Shown one piece after another: positions 24,317 to 33,644 of a DNA stretch of 64,000 bases (position 1 is its first letter; every line of letters begins with the position of its first letter). This stretch comes from Anaerolineales bacterium (GTDB lineage Bacteria; Chloroflexota; Anaerolineae; Anaerolineales; Villigracilaceae). Under the pieces are notes generated by a model. The model worked only from the letters and a program-made list of their open reading frames with translations. It was not told the DNA's origin and ran no database searches. The translations under genes were made by a program, and so were the position numbers. The stretch covers positions 3,688,136 through 3,752,135 of the forward strand of contig CP129481.1 in assembly GCA_030583905.1 (NCBI GenBank), written 5' to 3'.

Positions 24317-27139
24317 ATGGAAAAAATTAGAGAAGAAGCCAAAAACCAACTAAAAAGTAGATGGCGCGAAATAGGCTTGCCTAATTACACTTATGACATA
24401 TTTGCTGAATCTATTGAAACAACATACGCACTAACTAACAGAGGAAATTCAGAGTTTCTCAAAAAGGAATTATTTTCATTATTAACTAACTCTCAAAATA
24501 TTAATAAAAATAATTTGTGGGATACGCCACAGGAGATTGCAAATCAATCAATCAATCTACTGTTCAATAAAATGCAGTCTACAAATCTCAAGACTATCGA
24601 AAATGATTTTATTTCTTTTTTATTTATAAAACTAAAAAACTTACTATACCCTGCCATATTCGAATTCTGTCGCAATAGTTTTAGACAAACAACTTCATTA
24701 GAAGAATTTTTTACAGAATATCCCCTATTGAAGCTTCGAGCAACTCACATCTTAAGTTGCTCCATTTATAATATACATTCTGCTATTAATTCTTATATAA
24801 GTGACAGAAATCAATTAAAAAGCATATTCTCTATTAAAGACACAAAAATTAAACGTATCCAATGTCTAAATTCAGATCCGCACAACGGACACAGGATAGT
24901 TTTTTCTTTTGAATTGTATGATGGAACAAAAATAGTTTACAAGCCAAGATCACTCGCAGCAGAAAGTTATCTCAACCGTGTAATTGCCCAAGTCAATAAT
25001 AGAAAAGAATATTTACCTATTCCAACCCTGATTGATAAAGGCGAATATGGTTGGATGAGTTTTATAGAAACCCCCAACAAAATATCGATCTTCCACGAAG
25101 AGATAGCCAAGCAACTTGGAGTACTACTTGGTATTTCAACTATTGTTAAGTTATACGATCTTCACTCAGAAAATGTTGTACTATCTAAATTGGGCATAGT
25201 AGTTGTGGATGCTGAGGCAATTTACCTCGCTCACCCAAAAGTAATCAATAACAAGACATTTTTTATCCCCCCATCCGTTTTGGATATAGGCATCCTTCCA
25301 TCAGCTATTGGGATCAACAGAGATAATTGGTGGGATATATCTGTCGCCGGAATTACAGGCAATAGAAAGACTATGCCTACTCACATTACCTACAAACCAA
25401 ATCAATTTGGGGAGTATATTCCAGAAGTTGGTTACCATAAAATTTCGCAAGATCACGCTCACATATCTACATCTTTATCGAGTCTACCTCTTCAGGTAAT
25501 ATCTCAAAAAATAGGCGAGGGATTTCAGGAAAGTATAGGAATCTTAATGGACTCCTCCACATTGATACCAACACAACAAGAACGTTATAAATTTAGGTAT
25601 ATTCATCGTTCAACTTCCTCCTACCTAAGATCGCTATTACGAATGACTGATGCTTCTTGTGGAAAAAGTGAAGAAGCATTAATAAAGGAAACTTATTATT
25701 ATATTGATGAATTATTAAATCAGTTTCGCCAAGAAAAAAACATAAAAACCATATCGATAGTAGCCGAAGAGGTTTCATCGCTATTACACGGAGATGTTCC
25801 AAGATTAACATCTTTACACTTAGATAAATGTTACCCAGAAAACCAAGCTAATGAAAAATGGCGATTTCCATCAATTAAAGACTCAATTGATATGATCAAC
25901 CTCAGCTTCAAAGCTCGCTATGAATTTGTTGAATTAAAAGAACAACAAACGACCGAGCAATATCAACAAGACGACATTGAAGTTGATGCAGAAACAAATT
26001 TTATTGACCGGGTCGCAATAGAAATACAAAAGAATATATCTGTAATCGAAGTATACTCAAGTTGCAAGAAAGTTATTGGGATCAGCCCAAATCCCATATC
26101 AAATTTACCAGAACTCCAAGAATTAGATTTGTCCTTATACAAGGGCGTTGCTGGAATAATATTTTTTCTTGGGACTCAACACATCTTAGGTAAAAAACTC
26201 TCTAGTGACAAATTTACCCAGATAATCGAATCTATTAGCGATGAAATCTCAACAACAGAACACAACACCATAATTCAAGAAAGTTCGCTAACAGAAGGGC
26301 TATTAGGAGTACTGTACACAAGCGGGTATATGTACAAACTAGCCTCTCTTCAGCACAAATCTACAACTTTATGGGCATCCTTTATTGACCTAATTCTAAA
26401 TTTAATTGACAATAAAAAAATCATTTCCACAAATAATAATGATGTACTCTCAGGCAAGGCCGGGTGGCTATTAGTACTTGAAAGTATTTACAAATTAGAA
26501 AAACGCGCCTCAATAAAAAAACGAATCAAAAAATACACTAAAGAATTAATAATATCGCAACAAGATACTGGGGCTTGGGAATCATTAGGAAAACAAGCGA
26601 TGTGCGGGTTTTCTCATGGAGCAGCTGGAATACGCTATGCACTGGGAAGAGTATTCAATTTAGGATTAGGGCTGGAGAAAGATATCATTCAAGCAATGAA
26701 TAAGGCATTAGCATTTGAACAAAAGAATTATGACCACATCAAGAAAAACTGGAGGGATTTTCGTTTTGATAACGAGCAATTAAATATAAATTTTAGTGCA
26801 TGGTGTCATGGTGCAGCAGGAATTGGTTTGGCAGAAATTGGAATTTCACGGCTGGGGTTGTCTTTTGAACCCAACAGATTTTTACAAGAAGATAATCTGT
26901 TCTTTGAAAACAGGAAGCTATCCCTTTGTTGTGGGATAGGAGCCTACGACGAAATTAGCAGGTTGACAGGTATTGAAAACAAATACAATAAACTGTCTGC
27001 CCCGCATAGCAATAACCTCCATGAGCAATCAAAAACCGACGAATTAATATTATTGTTTAGGTCAGAGTTAGGTTCTTCATTTTTACAAGCTATTTACAAA
27101 GCTGAGCCAGAATTACCATCATTACTTTTACTAGAATGA
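24317..27139 (+). CDS. Class II lanthipeptide synthetase LanM
   Basis: A 940-residue bifunctional enzyme. The N-terminal dehydratase domain (DUF4135-like, about 100-540) includes KIVYKPRSLAAESYLNRV and DLHSENVVLSK, kinase-like residues that phosphorylate Ser/Thr before elimination. The C-terminal LanC-like cyclase (about 590-930) has GFSHGAAGIRYAL, WCHGAAGIGLAEI and LCCGIGAYDEI. The CCG reading gives a Cys-Cys-Cys zinc site, the variant seen in substrate-tolerant ProcM-type synthetases. No dedicated transporter or leader peptidase is nearby. Confidence 0.92.
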   Translation: MEKIREEAKNQLKSRWREIGLPNYTYDIFAESIETTYALTNRGNSEFLKKELFSLLTNSQNINKNNLWDTPQEIANQSINLLFNKMQSTNLKTIENDFISFLFIKLKNLLYPAIFEFCRNSFRQTTSLEEFFTEYPLLKLRATHILSCSIYNIHSAINSYISDRNQLKSIFSIKDTKIKRIQCLNSDPHNGHRIVFSFELYDGTKIVYKPRSLAAESYLNRVIAQVNNRKEYLPIPTLIDKGEYGWMSFIETPNKISIFHEEIAKQLGVLLGISTIVKLYDLHSENVVLSKLGIVVVDAEAIYLAHPKVINNKTFFIPPSVLDIGILPSAIGINRDNWWDISVAGITGNRKTMPTHITYKPNQFGEYIPEVGYHKISQDHAHISTSLSSLPLQVISQKIGEGFQESIGILMDSSTLIPTQQERYKFRYIHRSTSSYLRSLLRMTDASCGKSEEALIKETYYYIDELLNQFRQEKNIKTISIVAEEVSSLLHGDVPRLTSLHLDKCYPENQANEKWRFPSIKDSIDMINLSFKARYEFVELKEQQTTEQYQQDDIEVDAETNFIDRVAIEIQKNISVIEVYSSCKKVIGISPNPISNLPELQELDLSLYKGVAGIIFFLGTQHILGKKLSSDKFTQIIESISDEISTTEHNTIIQESSLTEGLLGVLYTSGYMYKLASLQHKSTTLWASFIDLILNLIDNKKIISTNNNDVLSGKAGWLLVLESIYKLEKRASIKKRIKKYTKELIISQQDTGAWESLGKQAMCGFSHGAAGIRYALGRVFNLGLGLEKDIIQAMNKALAFEQKNYDHIKKNWRDFRFDNEQLNINFSAWCHGAAGIGLAEIGISRLGLSFEPNRFLQEDNLFFENRKLSLCCGIGAYDEISRLTGIENKYNKLSAPHSNNLHEQSKTDELILLFRSELGSSFLQAIYKAEPELPSLLLLE

Positions 27140-27223
27140 ACTTTAGGCATGGCGGTCCGCCAATTCAAACAATATCGCAAGAAGAACTTGACTTAAAAAT
27201 ATCATCTTGAGAGAAGGATATCT

Positions 27224-27292
27224 ATGCCTAATACAAGAGTCTCGTCGGTCACAAAAAAACATTCTCCGAGAGTGGCACAGTTATTGAGATGA
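27224..27292 (+). CDS. Possible 22-aa peptide
   Basis: A basic frame (MPNTRVSSVTKKHSPRVAQ) with GAGAAGGA upstream of ATG 27224, in the 258-bp gap between LanM and the dioxygenase. It could be chance, a decayed gene or a second short precursor, but it has no cysteine, which argues against a lanthipeptide. Confidence 0.2.
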   Translation: MPNTRVSSVTKKHSPRVAQLLR

Positions 27293-27397
27293 AATGTAAC
27301 TTATAAACCTAATTGAACATACAGACTTCTGTTGGAGATGCCAAACACGATTCAAATATTTGATATTTCAAAGCTATTAACTAAGAAAGTTGAATTC

Positions 27398-28216
27398 TTA
27401 TCGTGCCAAAACACCATTTTCGATTTTACTGAAAGGAGCAGGATTCTCTACATTAACTAAAACAGCTTTGGAAGAATTCGAAAAATCTATATCACCACCA
27501 TGTTCACAAACTGCTTCTAACATTGAGGGCGACCAAAAACTTTTATAATTAAGAACAAGCGACCTTCTCTTGATAAGAGACCTATTTTTATAAGAACCAT
27601 GTACTATATAACCGCTAAAATATGCAACATCGCCTGGTGACAATTCTAATGGAACAGCCTGGGAAGTATCTATATCTATCAACTCGCTTCTAACCCAATC
27701 TTCACTATTATCTACCAGTGTTGTTGGATACAATCGACCATACTTGTGACTTTCAGGAATAACCCATATACATCCATTCTCAGTTGTAGCTTTATCAATT
27801 GCAATCCAAACAGTGACAAGCGAACGATCGCGAGTCGGTGTGAACAACTCATCCTGATGCCAAGGTTGGCCTCTTTTACCTGGACTCTTCATGTAAAGCA
27901 TAGACTGAACCAATGAAATATGTCCATACCAATCATAATAATTAGCACCACAAAACAAAGATGCCCAAACTGTTATTCTTTTATCAAGCGCAGCATTGTA
28001 TATCTTTTCACTAACACGATGTGGAAAATGGATTGCATTCACTTCATCGGGATATTCATATATCCCAGTAAGCCAGGGAATTTTATAGCTATTATTTTGA
28101 AAAGCAGAAATTTCCTCCTCTAAATGAAGAAGTGATTTTTCATCTACAGCATTTCGGACAATCCAAAATCCGTCTTTCCTAAATTTTTCTAACGGCTCCA
28201 AATATTGTTGCTCCAT
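27398..28216 (-). CDS. PhyH-family Fe(II)/2-oxoglutarate dioxygenase
   Basis: A 272-residue phytanoyl-CoA-dioxygenase-like hydroxylase. The iron ligands fit QPWHQDELF (HxD, about H118 and D120) and VHGSYKNRS (His, about 207), with a later Arg for 2-oxoglutarate (IKRRSLVLNY). These enzymes hydroxylate or halogenate small molecules and peptide natural products. It faces the lanthipeptide genes convergently, so a tailoring role is plausible but unproven. AGGAG precedes the ATG at 28216. Confidence 0.8.
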   Translation of the reverse strand: MEQQYLEPLEKFRKDGFWIVRNAVDEKSLLHLEEEISAFQNNSYKIPWLTGIYEYPDEVNAIHFPHRVSEKIYNAALDKRITVWASLFCGANYYDWYGHISLVQSMLYMKSPGKRGQPWHQDELFTPTRDRSLVTVWIAIDKATTENGCIWVIPESHKYGRLYPTTLVDNSEDWVRSELIDIDTSQAVPLELSPGDVAYFSGYIVHGSYKNRSLIKRRSLVLNYKSFWSPSMLEAVCEHGGDIDFSNSSKAVLVNVENPAPFSKIENGVLAR

Positions 28217-28471
28217 TTTTTACTCCTGTTACTACTTGTATATCACAATATAAGTATTCTAAATCAGGATATTTTGCCAGATTTCAAGGACCGAAGTACT
28301 CAGAACCAAAAATCTTAAGCAATAAGTATAATCATAATACCCATTGTGCGACGGTATTACGCTTTTCAAGCACACATTTCCACTTGATTTTTCGGATTTA
28401 ACGAGCGAAAAAATTGTCGTAAAATCCTTTCAAAGGATAATCCTTATACATCTATATTTAGCAGGGGAAGC

Positions 28472-31400
28472 CTAAACCTTATGGTTTTCGATGGCGATGA
28501 TCACTTCGCTCTTCAATGTACCTAGCTTACTTTTTACAACTTCAAGATAGTCTTCACCAAGATTATTTTTAACTACCTGCAGTTCGGAGGCAAAATCCGA
28601 AATTGTCTTTGGCTTCGATGCTTCCAACTTACTTCCGGCAAACCTGCGAAGGGTGGACTTTGCGAGAGTTTTATAATCTCGCAAATCCTCGATCAGAACT
28701 CGAATGAAAGAAATATGATCTTCAAGTTCAGCCTTAAAGTTGTGGAGTGCGGTTGACAAATTATTCAACGCCTTATTTTCAAGTGCCGCCTCACTTTTAG
28801 GGACATGTTGAACCTCACGATACTCTTTTATAGCTTCATAAGAAGCCCAGAAATTTTCGCTTAAATTTCGCCGTGGCTCATCCACTTCACACTCAATCAA
28901 TTGAAGGGTATCTTCAAAAAACGGGGACTTAATTTCGGGCTTTTGTTTTGTCGTGTCATTCACCAATTGTATAAATAGCCCAAGACCTTTACGGCGAAAT
29001 ACCAACAATTGATTTTCTGAAAATGCTTTAGCAGTTTTTACACGTGCAGGAAACTCTTTAATCCGCTCAATAATCTCAGGATATTTTGATTGAATTTCAA
29101 AATACGTTCGACGTACCCGAGTAAATATGCTCTGTTCCTCCTCATCTTCAGGGTTGGAATTTACACGCTTGAATAATTCTGAAGGGGATGGTGTTTCATC
29201 CACGGCAAATATCTTTGCATCCTCACCAAGAGTATTATGGATAAGAAACATTTTTTGGCTGGCAATTTCTCGACTCTTTACAATATCCGCTCCCTTTTCG
29301 GTTGGGAAAAAATTATAAATATAAAGATTCTGAAATACCTTCCTGCCTATACGATTAATACGCCCTACTCGTTGGATCACACGTGTTGGATTCCAGGGGA
29401 TATCGTAATTGATGATAGTACCTGCTCGATTTAAGTTCACACCTTCAGAAAGTTTATCGCTGGTAAGGAGTATCTGATATGTATCATCGCGTTCTCTAAA
29501 CTTAAAACTAGCATCAAAATTAGCCAGGATGTTCCTCAATTGAGCAGCTGACAAACCCGAACTTGTACTGAGCACCTTGCCGGGAAATGCTTTTTCGAGA
29601 ATTGGAGCAAGATGCTCAACAGTGTCGATGTACTCGCTGAAGATAATGACTTTGCGCTTAGGCTCTCCCTTTTCAGGCAGGGTATTTATTATTTTTTCAA
29701 TTTCATTTATCAGACTTTCTGCTTTAGGATCTTCTTGTACAAGGTTCAACCTTTTAATCCGTTGTTGAATTTCGCGCATGAGATCCAAGTCGGATTTGAT
29801 ATCCTGTACAAATTCATCGGCGAGATCGAATTCATTGATAATATACACATGCTGATTTTTCGGTCTCTTTTTTAATTCTGAAAGTTGTCGTTCAAATTCC
29901 AGCAATGCGGCATCAATATCATCCGGGTTACTATTGTATATTTTTTCAATAAGTTTTCGATCCAGAATATATTTTCCGCCAGAATTATCGATGAACTCCA
30001 ATACACGTTCATGGACGCGCGTAAAGTTGGCAATACTCTTGGAAAAGGCGCCAAAGGAACTTTCGAAGCGTTTGACCAATAAACGACGCATAAACTCATA
30101 TAAGTTGCGTTGCTGTTGGAATGTTCGGTTCTCTTCTTCGCTCAGACCATCTGTATCTGTGAGGGCTTCATGTTCTTCATAGATAAAAGGCTGATAAATC
30201 GCGCCACGGAACCGCCCATCTTCGCTGAAATACTCATTGATGACCCGATCGTAAAAATCCATTTGTTCAGGTGTAAGAGCATAGAACATCTCTTTGGGCT
30301 CCCCCACTTCTGAAAGCTCTGTTACCTCTGCTGAATAGACGGGATCGTTTTTGAGATCCAACCGATTACGGCGAATCAAAACGGGTTCGAGCACAGCTCG
30401 TATCTCACTTGAGAGTTTCGCCGCTCTTTCCTTCACACGTGGAATATCAATTGGAAGCGGAGCTTCAAACATTTGGTCATAATATTTCTCAGCACGAGCA
30501 CGCTTTTCATCGTCTCTATGATCATAATAACGAAGGATGTAGGAAAGACGCCTAAAATCAGCGTTATAACGTGCGAAACGTCCCTCAAGGTTTTCATCCA
30601 ATGTGATCTTAGACTTTCCAGGGACGATAAATAATTTCAGTAACGTGAAGATATCTTGCGGAGAATTGTTAAAGGGCGTTGCCGTCAATAAAATGACCAT
30701 GCGTTTTCTGCAAATATTGCTTAACAACTCGTAATCCGCAGTGTCTTCGTTTCGGAAGCGGTGTGCTTCATCCACCACAACAACTTCCACATCATCCCCA
30801 TATTCTTGTAAATATTCAACTGCCTTCTCAAGGTCGCCGGATGAGCGGACTTCCCAATCATGCAATTTGAAATCAGCTAGGTATTTGTGCCATCCTGAGT
30901 CTTTACGTTTTGCATCTCCCATCAATCCTGGCGGGCAAACGACCATACCCCGCCTGCCAAGATTGCGAGCCAGCATCCCGGCAATGACGGATTTTCCAAG
31001 CCCCACCACGTCGGCAATGATGACGCCATTATATTGCTCGATGATCGTTAAGGCTTGATTGACCGCATCAGTCTGATATTGATAATCCTTGTAACCCTGG
31101 TCTTCAAGTAGCCTTTTCACATGTGGCTTAATGGATTTCTGTTCTGCTAGGTCAAGGTAGGACTTCAGGACAAGCGCATACGCCTCAAAAGGTGTGACTT
31201 CTGCCACTTGTGTCTTATTTTGGACGAATCGCGTTAGGTATTCTTTTCGTTCTGGAATATCTGTGATCAGAACCGCGGTGTTCCATAGATCATCGAAATA
31301 TTCCTCAGCTTCTTTGGTACCGTAATCAGAAATTTCCACGTTGAATTCATTCTGCCCCTGAATTCCTGCGCGGGTAAGGTTGCTGGATCCCGTAATGAAT

Positions 31401-31864
31401 TTTCCATCCTCCGGCAAAAGACCTTTGACTTCATCCTTCACTTTGAAGAAGTATAATTTAGCGTGATTAGGTTCCAGTGTTTTTTTGATTTGCAAACGAC
31501 CATTCTGAAGAAGTTCAAGGAAATATGAAACCTGTTCGTAGAATTCCTGATTATCTAGAGATTCGTCATTGAGTGCAATATTCAGGGATTCAAAGAACCG
31601 GTCTGCCAACTCATCGTTACTGAGTTCCTTACCGTCTTTCTCAATTTCAAAGACACGGTTCAGACTTTTATCTACATCCAAACCGACGAGCAATTTAATC
31701 GTCAGGTCGCTTTGAACCCTCAGGCTTTCATACAACTCCCGCCAACCCGAAAAATAGAAATAACCAACAAGGAACTTAAGTTCCTTGCTATGTTGGATAA
31801 GTTCATCCAGCCGCTTTTTGAGAGTGCGGGATTTTGCGTTTGTAATGAAGGCGTTGGCAGGCAT
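28472..31864 (-). CDS. PLD-domain SNF2-type helicase
   Basis: A protein of about 1130 residues. The N-terminal phospholipase-D-like nuclease domain has the half-site NHAKLYFF and the later GSSNLTRAG. The helicase core shows VVGLGKSVIAG (Walker A), VVVDEAHRFRN (DEAH box), LLTATPFNN (motif III), TSDKLSEGVNL and QRVGRINRIGR (motif VI). Such proteins are often encoded beside adenine methyltransferases in phage-defence loci. I prefer ATG 31864; a GTG at 31882 overlaps darG by 10 bp. It is the last gene of the minus-strand cargo B. Confidence 0.9.
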   Translation of the reverse strand: MPANAFITNAKSRTLKKRLDELIQHSKELKFLVGYFYFSGWRELYESLRVQSDLTIKLLVGLDVDKSLNRVFEIEKDGKELSNDELADRFFESLNIALNDESLDNQEFYEQVSYFLELLQNGRLQIKKTLEPNHAKLYFFKVKDEVKGLLPEDGKFITGSSNLTRAGIQGQNEFNVEISDYGTKEAEEYFDDLWNTAVLITDIPERKEYLTRFVQNKTQVAEVTPFEAYALVLKSYLDLAEQKSIKPHVKRLLEDQGYKDYQYQTDAVNQALTIIEQYNGVIIADVVGLGKSVIAGMLARNLGRRGMVVCPPGLMGDAKRKDSGWHKYLADFKLHDWEVRSSGDLEKAVEYLQEYGDDVEVVVVDEAHRFRNEDTADYELLSNICRKRMVILLTATPFNNSPQDIFTLLKLFIVPGKSKITLDENLEGRFARYNADFRRLSYILRYYDHRDDEKRARAEKYYDQMFEAPLPIDIPRVKERAAKLSSEIRAVLEPVLIRRNRLDLKNDPVYSAEVTELSEVGEPKEMFYALTPEQMDFYDRVINEYFSEDGRFRGAIYQPFIYEEHEALTDTDGLSEEENRTFQQQRNLYEFMRRLLVKRFESSFGAFSKSIANFTRVHERVLEFIDNSGGKYILDRKLIEKIYNSNPDDIDAALLEFERQLSELKKRPKNQHVYIINEFDLADEFVQDIKSDLDLMREIQQRIKRLNLVQEDPKAESLINEIEKIINTLPEKGEPKRKVIIFSEYIDTVEHLAPILEKAFPGKVLSTSSGLSAAQLRNILANFDASFKFRERDDTYQILLTSDKLSEGVNLNRAGTIINYDIPWNPTRVIQRVGRINRIGRKVFQNLYIYNFFPTEKGADIVKSREIASQKMFLIHNTLGEDAKIFAVDETPSPSELFKRVNSNPEDEEEQSIFTRVRRTYFEIQSKYPEIIERIKEFPARVKTAKAFSENQLLVFRRKGLGLFIQLVNDTTKQKPEIKSPFFEDTLQLIECEVDEPRRNLSENFWASYEAIKEYREVQHVPKSEAALENKALNNLSTALHNFKAELEDHISFIRVLIEDLRDYKTLAKSTLRRFAGSKLEASKPKTISDFASELQVVKNNLGEDYLEVVKSKLGTLKSEVIIAIENHKV

Positions 31865-31872
31865 AATTGTTC

Positions 31873-32904
31873 TTAGATCCACCCTAAATTTCGTAAATGT
31901 TCCCAGGCAGTGAAAATATGCTCAGGTTTGAAATAATCACGTTTACGTTGATTCCACGATTGAAAACCTTTGACCGCGACATTTGGATCAGTCTTTACAG
32001 CAGGTTCTTCATCTGCCAGCCAGTGGACAGTGGAAAGCAATTCCATTCCATATGGAGTTTCAAATCCTTCAATCAGTTCAATTACTTTTTGCAGCCGGCT
32101 TTGGAGATCAGGCTTGTCACTTAGAAACTCAGCCGCCTCCCGTTCTGCATTGGGCAGGAGGTACACGTTGGCTTTTCCGCTTCGATCTCCATACCCGCGC
32201 AGGAAATGACCTTCCACACGTTGGAGGACGTGGTTCAAATTCTCGGCATACGGACCATACTGTTTTTTCACATAATTCAGACGCAAGGGTTGCCCTGCCA
32301 CTTGCATGAAATACATTAGTTTCTGAATCTCCAACAGAGAGAAGCGATATCCTGAAACAGTATAACGCGCCATTAGGTAAATAAGAGCCGCACGCCCTTC
32401 TGTCATGGCTGGTTTTTCTGTGGCGACACGGATGTGCTCGGCTTTTGGCGCACCAACGGGTTCATAGATAAGTACCCGGACGTCTTCAAATTGATTGAGC
32501 GAATCAGTTATCATAGGGCGGACGATGTTCCAATCCAGACCGCCGCTTCCACATCCCAAAGGCGGAACTGCAATGGACTTTATGCCATATTCTCGAATGA
32601 CTCGTTCCAAATCCACCAGACCCGCTTTTACATCCTGTAATTTGGATTTTTCACGCCAATGGCTTTTGGTAGGGAAATTAATGATAAAGCGCGGAATGAC
32701 AAATTGCCCCTGGTCATGGACCAGCATTTTCCCAATTTGCACTTGCCCTTGCTTGCAGGCTTTTTGATATACCTTGTAGTTTTCAGGGAAGGCTTCGCGA
32801 AATTGCAAGGCGATACCCTTGCCCATCACACCCACGGTATTTACCGTGTTCACAAGGGCTTCGGCTTCAGCTTCTAGTAGGTTTCCTTTGATAAATTCAA
32901 TCAT
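31873..32904 (-). CDS. darG: DarG antitoxin (macro domain plus DUF4065-like domain)
   Basis: The N-terminal macro domain (about 1-150) includes NTVNTVGVMGKGIALQFREAFPENY and PPLGCGSGGLDW, the ADP-ribose-binding loops of DarG, which removes ADP-ribose from DNA and so neutralises DarT. The C-terminal part (about 175-343) has LLEIQKLMYFMQ..KKQYGPYAENL, a domain that also binds the toxin in other DarG proteins. The start ATG is preceded by AAGAGAC. It lies 9 bp downstream of darT, the usual toxin-first order of darTG. Confidence 0.9.
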   Translation of the reverse strand: MIEFIKGNLLEAEAEALVNTVNTVGVMGKGIALQFREAFPENYKVYQKACKQGQVQIGKMLVHDQGQFVIPRFIINFPTKSHWREKSKLQDVKAGLVDLERVIREYGIKSIAVPPLGCGSGGLDWNIVRPMITDSLNQFEDVRVLIYEPVGAPKAEHIRVATEKPAMTEGRAALIYLMARYTVSGYRFSLLEIQKLMYFMQVAGQPLRLNYVKKQYGPYAENLNHVLQRVEGHFLRGYGDRSGKANVYLLPNAEREAAEFLSDKPDLQSRLQKVIELIEGFETPYGMELLSTVHWLADEEPAVKTDPNVAVKGFQSWNQRKRDYFKPEHIFTAWEHLRNLGWI

Positions 32905-32913
32905 TCTTGTCTC

Positions 32914-33540
32914 TTAATCATAATACCATTTGCGCTGGACAGTAACAATCGGCTTATGATTAACATGTTCAAGCAAAGCCGCAACTTGATCGCGGATAGT
33001 TGCATTATGTACGCCGATGTGCTGGATCAGTTCCCACGGAAAGCGTTGATGGGCCAAAAACTCTGCTTGTTTTCTGCGCCCGCGATCATAGTCGCTTGGT
33101 CTGTCATGCCAACTCCAACTTTCCACAACCTTCCAGTCCACTTCATTCAATCGATTCAAGTCATTGTAAAAGAGACTGATTTGCACGACTGCATGACCAT
33201 CTGAGAATACAAAGGGGAGGCCAGCTTGCGCCACTGCTTCTGCAGAACTGACCAAATGCAGAATGTTTTCCTGACCGTCTCGATAAGCAGGGACATTACC
33301 TTTGTGGATGGTGTAAAGCATAGGAGAGCGATTGCAAAAATAAAACGGCACGTACTCTGCCAGCACCCCTCCAGGTGGGACAGTTACGTTTCTACGAGTG
33401 CGACGCTCTTTGATCTCTGTGTAGGCAATTTCGACAGGCTGGATATTTCGCCTGACCGATTCAGCATCGCACCACAACCCACCCTCTTGAATAATGTTGG
33501 GCAAGTTGCGAATGTGCGTGATGTGATAAATATCGGTCAT
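32914..33540 (-). CDS. darT: DarT DNA ADP-ribosyltransferase toxin
   Basis: A 208-residue DUF4433/DarT protein that uses NAD+ to ADP-ribosylate thymine in single-stranded DNA and stop replication. Characteristic parts are YHITHIRNLPNIIQEGGLW, the FYFCNRSPMLYTI core and the RRKQAEFLAHQRFPWELI segment holding the catalytic glutamate (about E160). It is followed 9 bp later by darG. Both active-site regions look intact, so it is predicted to be functional. In this context it may be used as abortive-infection defence. Confidence 0.92.
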   Translation of the reverse strand: MTDIYHITHIRNLPNIIQEGGLWCDAESVRRNIQPVEIAYTEIKERRTRRNVTVPPGGVLAEYVPFYFCNRSPMLYTIHKGNVPAYRDGQENILHLVSSAEAVAQAGLPFVFSDGHAVVQISLFYNDLNRLNEVDWKVVESWSWHDRPSDYDRGRRKQAEFLAHQRFPWELIQHIGVHNATIRDQVAALLEHVNHKPIVTVQRKWYYD

Positions 33541-33644
33541 GTTCGAATTATATCCTGTACAGAACCTTCACTTCCTCGTCAAATCCTTCTCCACGCCCCT
33601 CTGTAATGGAATCATTCCTTCCTGAATATATATCAATACCTTCC

